Shown here piece by piece: positions 54,315-62,028 of a stretch of 64,000 nucleotides of DNA (its first letter is position 1; every line of letters starts with the position of its first letter). Below the pieces are notes generated by a model that made no database searches, was not told the origin of the DNA, and saw nothing but the letters and a program-made list of their open reading frames with translations. Source of the DNA: RUG100 sp050953405 (GTDB lineage Bacteria > Bacillota > Clostridia > Peptostreptococcales > Anaerovoracaceae); the NCBI GenBank assembly GCA_050953405.1, contig JBMNMP010000002.1, positions 1-64,000 on the forward strand. Direction: 5' to 3'. Made by a program: the position numbers and the translations under genes.

Positions 54315-56237
54315 ATGAAAATTTTGAGTAAAAGAATCATAAGTTTTCTGCTGGTGGCGACCACGGGCGTTTTTTTCTGCGCTTTCCAGTCACCTTCTTT
54401 TGCTACGGACGCCTCGCAGACGCAGAGCAGGGCGGCTGCATCTGATCGCGTGATTGCGGTATTCGACAAAGATGTTTCCAGGTCCCGGGCTGAGGATACG
54501 GCGGAAAAGGTCACCGGCGGCGATGCGGAAACCATCGCCGGTAATATGGTGGTCTCCGATGTCAAAAACAGTGCGGACACCGGAGACGTCATCGAGAAAC
54601 TGGAAGAAAAAAAGGGTGTCCGCTACGTACAGCCCGACTATGCTTATACCATGGATTCTACCGCTGAGGCGAGCGATGATCCCCTGATAACATCACAGTG
54701 GAATCTGCCGAAGATCGACACTTTCAAGGCCTGGGATCTGATAGAGAGAATCAGGCTCTCCCGGGGCGATATGCCGCGCGTGAAGGTGGCCATACTGGAC
54801 ACCGGCGTGGATACCGAGCAAGAGGATCTGCAGGCGGTGCTCGATAAAGAACACTGTGTCAGTGTTGTCGGATCAGACGAGAGCGGGGAGTACCCTCTGC
54901 TGATGGATAGTACAGAGCAGGATAATGGCGGTCATGGAACAAAGGTCGCCGGAGTGATGGGTGCTGAGTCCGGTAACGGAAAGGGAATGGCGGGTGTTGC
55001 TACAGGCCGCAGCAATGACATAATGGATCTCATGGTGATCAATGTATATACCGATTTTTCCAGGAAAGTAGCTTACACTTCTGATCTCATCAAGGGAATC
55101 AACTACGCGCAGCAGAATGGGGCCCGCATAGTCAACATGAGCCTGGGTCATCTTTATGGAGAGGTAGATGATCTCAGTAGTGACGACCAGGCGCTGGAGG
55201 CGACTATCAACGATAAAGTCAGCAATGACGGGATGACATTTTTCTGCTCCGCTGGCAATGATAACAGTACAGAGGGATGGTATCCGTCCGATTTTGATAA
55301 CTGCATCAGTGTGATCAATACCATGAATTACAAGAATGCCTACGCAAAATGCAAGGCGGGAAGCTCCAATTACGGACCTGAGAAGGATATTTCCGCTCCC
55401 GGCCAGTATGTGCAGTATACTGTTAACTCAGGGACCTCTTCATACGGCACTGGCAGCGGCACATCCTTTGCGTCACCTACAGCAGCTGCGGTAGCTGCCA
55501 TGATGCTGTATGTGAATCCGGATCTCAGCCCGGACGGCGTGAAAAAGATACTGCAGGATACGGCCACCGATCTGTACAAAGCGGGATACGATCAATATAC
55601 GGCCTATGGCAATGTCAATGCTCTCAGCGCGGTGGCCGCGGCAGCGGGCATCAAGGTCGACAACAAGCCGGCGCCGCTTTCACACAGATACTATCTGAGA
55701 CCACAGGCAGCGGGCTGGAGGACTATCAAGCTCAGCTGGCGCCGTATCGCGTACGCCAACGGCTATATCATCTATCGCAGTCAGAAAAAGAGCAGCGGTT
55801 ATCGACGCGTACATACGGTGACCGATGGCTCGGTACTCAAATGGTACGATAAGGAGAGGACCTTTAACAAGAGATACTATTACAAAATCAAAGCTTACGG
55901 CACGACCGACAACAAGAAGAACACCGGTGCACTCGGCAGGGCGATGGCAGCCAGGGCGCTGCCCGTGGTTTATGACCTGCGCGCGTATCCTGTTCCGGGC
56001 AGGAAGATAAAACTCAGGTGGCGGAAAGCGGCCGGCGCCAGCGGCTATATTATCTGCAGGGCCGCAAAGAGAAACGGCAGATACATACCCCTGTGCAGGA
56101 CTAAACATACATATTATCGCGACAAGAATATCAAGACCGGCCGCCGGTATTATTACAAGGTCAGAGCTTACAGGACGGTCAGGGGGAATCGCATCCCCGG
56201 CCCCTGGAATGCGGTCAGCGGCATTTTCAAAATGTAA
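54315..56237 (+). CDS. Secreted S8 subtilisin-like protease with two C-terminal FN3 domains
   Basis: The 640-residue protein has a signal peptide and an inhibitor_I9-like propeptide (RVIAVFDKDVSRSRAEDTAE to GVRYVQPDYAY). The S8 domain has Asp about 161 (VAILDTGVD), His about 207 (NGGHGTKVAG, where HGTH is more usual) and Ser about 383 (GSGTSFASPTAAA). Two basic FN3-like domains (from about 455) end the protein. It is exported and self-activated, and may cut proteins at the surface. The FN3-like tail matches those of neighbouring secreted proteins and may hold it on the cell wall. ATG 54309 is an alternative start. Confidence 0.88.
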   Translation: MKILSKRIISFLLVATTGVFFCAFQSPSFATDASQTQSRAAASDRVIAVFDKDVSRSRAEDTAEKVTGGDAETIAGNMVVSDVKNSADTGDVIEKLEEKKGVRYVQPDYAYTMDSTAEASDDPLITSQWNLPKIDTFKAWDLIERIRLSRGDMPRVKVAILDTGVDTEQEDLQAVLDKEHCVSVVGSDESGEYPLLMDSTEQDNGGHGTKVAGVMGAESGNGKGMAGVATGRSNDIMDLMVINVYTDFSRKVAYTSDLIKGINYAQQNGARIVNMSLGHLYGEVDDLSSDDQALEATINDKVSNDGMTFFCSAGNDNSTEGWYPSDFDNCISVINTMNYKNAYAKCKAGSSNYGPEKDISAPGQYVQYTVNSGTSSYGTGSGTSFASPTAAAVAAMMLYVNPDLSPDGVKKILQDTATDLYKAGYDQYTAYGNVNALSAVAAAAGIKVDNKPAPLSHRYYLRPQAAGWRTIKLSWRRIAYANGYIIYRSQKKSSGYRRVHTVTDGSVLKWYDKERTFNKRYYYKIKAYGTTDNKKNTGALGRAMAARALPVVYDLRAYPVPGRKIKLRWRKAAGASGYIICRAAKRNGRYIPLCRTKHTYYRDKNIKTGRRYYYKVRAYRTVRGNRIPGPWNAVSGIFKM

Positions 56238-56318
56238 TCAGCACGTAATGGTCCTGTGACAGGAAAGTGTTGAAAATGAAGCATCCATGAAGACTGGGGA
56301 AAGAGTCTGTGAGACGTA

Positions 56319-56347
56319 TTGACGCTCCTTTGGGGACGGGTTAACAT
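56319..56347 (+). promoter_or_regulatory. Promoter of the NlpC/P60 gene
   Basis: TTGACG, a 17-base spacer and TAACAT, about 30 bases before ATG 56377. Confidence 0.6.
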
Positions 56348-56376
56348 GAGCCCGTGTTCGAAAGGAGCGATTGATT

Positions 56377-57474
56377 ATGAAATTAAAGAACGCAATTCTA
56401 TATGTTTCAGTGCTGGCAATGCTGGCAGGAATGCCAACGGGCGCTTTTGCGCAGGATGTGCAGAGCAGCATCGACATGAGCCCCGGGAACGTAAGAGTGC
56501 AAGACCTGGCCGGATACGGCGGATTGAGGGTCAGCTGGGATAAAGTAGCCGGGGCGACGGCTTACAGGGTATATATGTCATCTTCAAGTGATGGAGACTA
56601 CAAGCTGGTCAAAACCACGAGTTCAAACTCCTGCGCGGTAGGAGCACTGCCGACAGGGGCTACTAAATTTTTCAAGGTGGAAACGGTGGCTGCAGAAAAC
56701 GGCACGAAGACCGCTGCGCAGCAGGATGGCGAAACCGATAATATTTCTTCACCTGTATCCGGCAAGCCGATGCTGGACAGGACGAAGACGAAGACCAGAC
56801 TGCAGACGGGGACCAAGGCAAGAGTTTATTGGAAAAGAGTCAGCGGAGCCAGCGGATATACGGTATATCGCCGCAATCCCGGCAGCAGCTGGAAGAGGGT
56901 CAGGACAGTAAAGAGCGGGAAGACCGTCAAGCTGACTAAGGGCGGACTCGCACGCAGGAAAAAGCACCAGTTCAAAGTCGTGCCTTACAGGAACGTGTCC
57001 GGGAAGAAGGTCCAGGGCTATGCATCCTCATCTACAATATACGTGCCCAAAGTCCTGAAGACGAGCACGAAAACCTACAAGTACACTAATCAGGCGAAGG
57101 TCATCAGAAAGGGAAGGACAAAGCTCGGATGCCGCTATGTCTGGGGCGCAGAAGGACCGAACAGGTTCGACTGCAGCGGCTTTACATGGTGGACTCTGAG
57201 GCATGCAGGTGTCAGCGGGGTCAGGATCAAGAGGACCTCGGCGCAGGGCATGTACAACAGATACAAAAAGTACTCCATAGGAAGAAATCTGAACAATGCG
57301 CAGCCGGGGGATATGCTGCTGTTCGGGCGCGGCAGATCCAGGTACCGCATCTTTCACGTGGGACTCTACTACGGCAGCGGAAAGTACATCCATGCCAACG
57401 GCACCAGGGTTACCATCTCGCGGGTGCCGCGTTCACAACTGGTATCCATTATCAGACTCAAGGGGTTGAAATAA
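56377..57474 (+). CDS. Secreted NlpC/P60 peptidase with two FN3-like domains
   Basis: The protein has about 365 residues. A signal peptide (ends near GAFAQD) is followed by two FN3-like domains (about 30-120 and 125-220) and an NlpC/P60 domain. The catalytic Cys is at about 265 (NRFDCSGFTWW) and the His at about 326 (RIFHVGLYYGSG), followed by a polar residue in YIHANGTRV. Enzymes of this class cut D-glutamyl-diaminopimelate or related bonds in peptidoglycan. ATG 56377 follows AAAGGAG. It lies between two subtilase genes with the same FN3-like type, suggesting a shared surface role. Confidence 0.9.
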   Translation: MKLKNAILYVSVLAMLAGMPTGAFAQDVQSSIDMSPGNVRVQDLAGYGGLRVSWDKVAGATAYRVYMSSSSDGDYKLVKTTSSNSCAVGALPTGATKFFKVETVAAENGTKTAAQQDGETDNISSPVSGKPMLDRTKTKTRLQTGTKARVYWKRVSGASGYTVYRRNPGSSWKRVRTVKSGKTVKLTKGGLARRKKHQFKVVPYRNVSGKKVQGYASSSTIYVPKVLKTSTKTYKYTNQAKVIRKGRTKLGCRYVWGAEGPNRFDCSGFTWWTLRHAGVSGVRIKRTSAQGMYNRYKKYSIGRNLNNAQPGDMLLFGRGRSRYRIFHVGLYYGSGKYIHANGTRVTISRVPRSQLVSIIRLKGLK

Positions 57475-57590
57475 ATAAAGTTCACTGGTAATTCCCGTTG
57501 AAATAATATATAATAGCAAAGACGTGTTTCAGGGGATAAATTTTTCAGATATTGAATGATCCAGGGGTAATCTAACAGGAGGATGAAGCT

Positions 57591-59495
57591 TTGAAAAAGA
57601 GCATTTTAACGATAGCGTTTGCAGCTGTGATGCTGCTGAGCATGTGCTTTGTCGATGGAGCATCCATGGCTGCGGCCGAGGGTGTGAGCGATGAAGCTGT
57701 GCAGGACAAGATCGCCGATGTGCCGGAGGACGCCGAATACAAGGATGATCAGGTACTGGTGGTCTTCAACGATGAAGTTTCCGACAAGACTGCAGAGAAA
57801 GTTGCCGAATCGCGCAGCGGAGAACTCGAAGAAACAGCGGATCTCGGCTCCGGCAGCGATGAGCAGACTATGGCGGTGGTCAGCACGGAAGAGGGTAGCA
57901 GCGTACAGGAATCTATGCAGGATCTGGCGAAAGACAGCAGGGTGGAGTACGTACAGCCCAACTACATATACAGGCTCAGCGGCAGTAATACCAACGACTC
58001 GCAGCAGGCATCGCTGTGGCAGTTCGATGCCATGGATATCAGGGATGCCTGGGATCTCGTGGATCAGCACAAGAACACCAGCGGCAGGAAAGTCCGCGTG
58101 GCTGTACTGGATTCCGGGATAGATGTCAACAATGAGGACCTTCAGGTCAATGTCAACAAATCTCTGAACGCTGACGCAACTACTGATAAAATTACTGTAG
58201 GCGAGGATAAGGCCAAATCTCTGGACCCGCATGGAACGCATGTCGCCGGGATCATAGGCGCCACGTCCGGCAACGGCAAGGGTGTCGCCGGAGTGGCTGC
58301 CGGAAACCACAATGACCTGATAGAAATGTTCTCGGTACTGGTGTTCAAAAAAGACGATTTTTCGGGAATTGCCGCCTATTCCAGCGATATAACAAAGGGA
58401 GTAGACTATGCCAGTAAAAACGGTGCTAAAGTGATCAACATGAGCCTGGGAGGTGAATACCTGCCCAAAGACCGGGATGACCAGCTCCTGAAACAATCGG
58501 TACAGAATGCTGTCGCTAAGGGAGCTACTGTAGTCTGTGCGGCCGGGAACGATATGACTAACTGCAAAGAAGCACCGGCTATGTTCTCGTCATGCATCAG
58601 TGTGGCCAACTGCAACCAGCGCTGGCGCACGAACGAGACATCTACATACGGCACAACCGTGGATCTGGCAGCGCCGGGAGTTTTGATAAAGAGTACCTAT
58701 CCGGGCAACAAATACGTAAAGGAAATCGGTACCTCGATGTCTGCGCCGATGGTCAGCGGCACTGCAGCCCTGTTATACGCGATCAATCCAAACCTCACAT
58801 CTTCTCAGGTGAAGAGATATCTCTACAGGACGGCTACGGACATGTATTCCAGTGGAAGGGACATCTACTCGGGATACGGCTGTGTCAACGCTTTTCACGC
58901 CGTCAACTATCTGGCCAGCGGCAGCGCTGTCAGGGATTCGCATCTGTCCTCGGGTATGAGGGTCAGCAGTACGACATACAACAGTGCCAAGCTTAAATGG
59001 GCGTCTGTGAGCGGCCTCAGCAAGTACAAGGTGCAGCGGAAGATAGCTTCCTGGGACTATAGAAATGGTCAGTACAAAACTATCGCAACTACCGGGAACA
59101 GATCCTACAGGGTCAAAAAACTCAAATGCGGCAAGAGTTATGAATTCCGCATCATCGCTAAGAACGGGTACTATTACGGCAGTATCGTGGGCACAGTCAA
59201 GGTAAAAGTCGTGCCTGCAAGGACGACTGCGGTTGCTCATACAAAGGTGTTCCGCAGGATCCAGGTCAGCTGGAAGAAAGTCGGCGGGGCCACCGGATAT
59301 GCGATCTACCGTAAGGCGGGCCTCAACGGCAAGTACAAGAAAAGACGCATGGTCGGCATCAGTACACGCAGGTGGACCGACAGCGGCCTCAGAAAAGGAA
59401 AGACCTACTACTACAAAGTCAGAGCTTACCGCAAGGTGGGCAAAAAGAGGGTCTACGGAGCCGCCTCAAACGAAGTTTACAGAAAAGCCAGGTGA
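57591..59495 (+). CDS. Second secreted S8 subtilisin-like protease with two FN3 domains (TTG start)
   Basis: A 634-residue protein with a signal peptide, an acidic propeptide (DDQVLVVFNDEVSDKTAEKV to RVEYVQPNYIY) and an S8 domain. The triad is Asp about 175 (VAVLDSGIDVNNEDL), His about 214 (DPHGTHVAGIIG) and Ser about 382 (IGTSMSAPMVSGTAAL). Two FN3-like domains, the last basic and ending NEVYRKAR, complete it. It is a paralog of the protease at 54315. TTG 57591 is chosen because AGGAGG lies 7 bases upstream, the nearby ATG stops at once, and the signal peptide begins MKKSILTIAF. Confidence 0.9.
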   Translation: MKKSILTIAFAAVMLLSMCFVDGASMAAAEGVSDEAVQDKIADVPEDAEYKDDQVLVVFNDEVSDKTAEKVAESRSGELEETADLGSGSDEQTMAVVSTEEGSSVQESMQDLAKDSRVEYVQPNYIYRLSGSNTNDSQQASLWQFDAMDIRDAWDLVDQHKNTSGRKVRVAVLDSGIDVNNEDLQVNVNKSLNADATTDKITVGEDKAKSLDPHGTHVAGIIGATSGNGKGVAGVAAGNHNDLIEMFSVLVFKKDDFSGIAAYSSDITKGVDYASKNGAKVINMSLGGEYLPKDRDDQLLKQSVQNAVAKGATVVCAAGNDMTNCKEAPAMFSSCISVANCNQRWRTNETSTYGTTVDLAAPGVLIKSTYPGNKYVKEIGTSMSAPMVSGTAALLYAINPNLTSSQVKRYLYRTATDMYSSGRDIYSGYGCVNAFHAVNYLASGSAVRDSHLSSGMRVSSTTYNSAKLKWASVSGLSKYKVQRKIASWDYRNGQYKTIATTGNRSYRVKKLKCGKSYEFRIIAKNGYYYGSIVGTVKVKVVPARTTAVAHTKVFRRIQVSWKKVGGATGYAIYRKAGLNGKYKKRRMVGISTRRWTDSGLRKGKTYYYKVRAYRKVGKKRVYGAASNEVYRKAR

Positions 59496-59508
59496 TTACC
59501 TGGCTTTT
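59483..59508 (+). terminator. Terminator overlapping the protease stop codon
   Basis: AAAAGCCAGG pairs perfectly with CCTGGCTTTT, with the stop TGA in the loop. Confidence 0.85.
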
Positions 59509-59625
59509 GCCTTGTGCGTCTGGCGGCGATTTCTTAGCAAAATCCTCCATTTCGTGATAATATAGAAACAGTAATTATAATTATTGAGCGCTTGCTCGAC
59601 ACGAAAAGGGAGGTAATTCTTTATT

Positions 59626-60345
59626 ATGAAAAAGTATATCGCAGAGTTTATCGGGACCCTGGTCCTGGTGTTCATAGGCTGCGGAGCGGCGGTTGCCGCG
59701 AACACGCTGGTCGGCAGTATGGGACTCACGATCCCGCTTGGCTTCACTACACTGCTGATTGCGTTTGCCTTTGGACTCTCCATAGTCGCTATGGCTTATT
59801 CCATCGGTAACGTATCCGGATGTCATGTAAACCCGGCAGTGAGCCTGGGCATGCTGGTGGCCGGAAGGATGAGCGTGAAGGATTTCATCGGCTATGTTGT
59901 CGCCCAGTTCCTGGGAGCAACAGCAGCTGCAGCCATCCTGATGAACATCTTCCAGAGCAATAAGAACCTGGGACAGAACGGTTACGGTGCCAACAGCGCG
60001 CTGGGAATCGATATGTCGACGGCAGTGCTGGTCGAATGCATACTCACATTCATCTTCGTGCTGGTGGTCCTCGGAGTGACTGACAAAGAAAAATACGCTC
60101 CCACAACAGGACTGGTGATCGGACTTTCACTGACTCTGGTACATCTGTTCGGCATCCCGTTCACAGGGACATCGGTCAACCCGGCCAGGAGCTTTGGACC
60201 GGCCATATTCGTACAGGGCGATGCTCTGCAGCAGCTGCCGGTATTCATCATCGCGCCGCTGATCGGCGGAGTCGTGGCTGCGCTGGTCTATCGCTTTGTG
60301 CTGCGTGACAAGAAAGAAAAAAAAGAAGAGGAAGCTGCTGCCTGA
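59626..60345 (+). CDS. MIP family channel (aquaporin/glycerol facilitator)
   Basis: The 239-residue protein has six helices and both NPA boxes, SGCHVNPAVSLGML and GTSVNPARSFGPAIF. The second loop has SVNPARSFGP as in water-type AqpZ channels, while the small residues around fit neither type strictly. It passes water or small neutral solutes across the membrane. The start follows GGGAGGTAATTCTTT. The C-terminus is charged (DKKEKKEEEAAA). Confidence 0.9.
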   Translation: MKKYIAEFIGTLVLVFIGCGAAVAANTLVGSMGLTIPLGFTTLLIAFAFGLSIVAMAYSIGNVSGCHVNPAVSLGMLVAGRMSVKDFIGYVVAQFLGATAAAAILMNIFQSNKNLGQNGYGANSALGIDMSTAVLVECILTFIFVLVVLGVTDKEKYAPTTGLVIGLSLTLVHLFGIPFTGTSVNPARSFGPAIFVQGDALQQLPVFIIAPLIGGVVAALVYRFVLRDKKEKKEEEAAA

Positions 60346-60370
60346 GCGGCGGCTCCCGAAGGGACAAAAA

Positions 60371-60400
60371 AGGGACTGAGCAGTTATGCTCAGTCCCTTT
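60371..60400 (-). terminator. Bidirectional terminator between the MIP channel and the lipoprotein
   Basis: AGGGACTGAGCA pairs perfectly with TGCTCAGTCCCT around GTTA. The minus strand has TTTTTT after it, and the plus strand only TTT. Confidence 0.85.
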
Positions 60401-60414
60401 GCTATATCCATTCA

Positions 60415-61844
60415 TTATTGTGTTATTTTGTTGGAGTTCTCATTGTTGACGAGACTCTCGTTGAAGGTGACAAATGTCTTGGTTATGTCCAGTATGTTGG
60501 TCATGGTCACTCCGATCATAACGATGTTGAGGTCTTTCTTCTTGGAGTAGAAGATGGCTCCTACGTTCTGCATGAAGGTGGCGCTGGGATCAAGCGTCAG
60601 GTCGCACTGCTTTCCTGCCAGGATCAGGCTTTCAGCCAGCGGGTCCTCCTCGGGTGATTTCAGCGGCCAGTTGGGCACTGTGGAGACGACCTTGAAGTGA
60701 GCATCCGAGAGCCCTGCGAGTTCGTCATACGTGGTCGCCATTTCCTTGAATACTCTGCTGTCGGTAGAGCGCACGAAAATCCCGATATTCAGCTCGCTGC
60801 CCCTGGTGCTGATGGTGCCGATGTTTGCCAGGGCCGTGATGGTACCCTTGTTCTCTTCATCCCTGGATCTGGCGTAGACACCGTTCTTCATGGTGTACAT
60901 CAGATTCATCACCGAGGAAGTATCGGCAGAGCTGAGCACGCGGTCGGGAACGGGTACTTCGCTGACAGCAACTTTCATCTCCGGCTCGTTTTTCAGATTG
61001 TCTTCCACGTAACTGTCGCGGGCGTTTTCCAGCTTGGTCTGCAGCTTGCCGGCTTCGCTGGAATTGATGACAAGTGTGCAGGAAGCCGACTGCGGATAGT
61101 CATTCGCAGCTTCACCGCCGTTAAAGTCGGCGATCTCGATAACCAGTCCGTCATCGCGGCATGAATTGAGGATATCCCCGATCTTGCGGATGGGGTTGAC
61201 GTGTCTCACATCGCGCTCCGAAGAGTCTCCTCCCATGCATCCGCTGATGGAGATCCTGAAAGCACGCGTGCCCTCAGGCGCCCGTCTCGTCAGCGGCTTT
61301 CGGATCCTGTATTCGGCCATGGCCGCGCTGCCGGTGAACAGCCTCGGCTGCGCTCTTTCGGTCAGCGCAATGAAGTTGTCGCTGTCCAGATATTTGTCCG
61401 GCAGTTCCTGTGCGCCCTTGACGCCGGCGGTGAAGATGACGTTGATCTTGCCGTGGTGCCTGGTATCATTGAGTACTGTGAGCGCTATAGCGGCTGTCTT
61501 GTATAATTCCGGCATGTCTGCGGTATCGATATTGCATTGATAGGTCACCGAAGCAGCTTTTTTCTTGTTGCCGGCTGCCTGTTTCGACATCAGCAGAGAG
61601 GTGTCGTTGAGTTTTTTGGAGAATATATTTTTGCGGCGGCCCATTTGTCCAGATAATCCATGATCTCCTGTGAGGACTTCATCTTCTGTAGGTCGCCTTT
61701 CAGCTGTTCGTAATTGCCGTAAACATCGTCTTCCAACTGGTTGGAATAGTCTTCGTTCATGCCGCCGCATCCGGTGAACAACAGACTGACTGTCATCACC
61801 GCGATGACGAGGACGGCGATTAGCTTTTTCATAATATCTATCAA
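60415..61844 (-). pseudogene. Lipoprotein with degenerate M20C (PepD-like) peptidase fold, one frameshift
   Basis: The first frame (61844 to about 61632) encodes a lipoprotein signal with lipobox LLFTGCGG. The second (to 60415) has NIFSKKLNDTSLLM, and the two join smoothly if one A is added to the run of five at 61628-61632 (T on the plus strand). The body resembles Xaa-His dipeptidase PepD: ISGCMGGDSSERDVRHVNP, EIADFNGGEAANDYPQSAS and FVRSTDSRVFKEM. The metal and base motifs (EE, GADNG, GGHSG) are missing or changed, so it is probably a non-catalytic, secreted pseudo-peptidase. Whether it is a true pseudogene or an assembly error in a run is unclear. Confidence 0.65.
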
Positions 61845-61932
61845 CTCCTATGTCCCTTTTATAAAATCTGTGATATATAATATCACAATTGCGGTTGTAA
61901 TTGAACTATTTTATCTTTTTTGACTGTAGCCA

Positions 61933-61960
61933 TTGACTATCTACACATATAGGGTATAAT
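61933..61960 (+). promoter_or_regulatory. Promoter of nrdD with possible NrdR boxes
   Basis: TTGACT, a 16-base spacer and TATAAT (61955-61960). ACACATATAGGGT (61943) overlaps the promoter and ACATATTGTGG (61987) lies about 42 bases further. Both resemble NrdR boxes, which usually occur in pairs in helical phase. The box call is weak. Confidence 0.55.
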
Positions 61961-62028
61961 TTATAAGCACGTCGATATTAGCAACTACATATTGTGGTTA
62001 GAATTTATATAATCAGGAGGAACCGGTA

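Noticed and set aside
61590..61844. A separate 84-residue lipoprotein
   Set aside because: Its frame continues naturally into the next one after a one-base correction in a homopolymer, so it is the N-terminus of the M20C-like protein.
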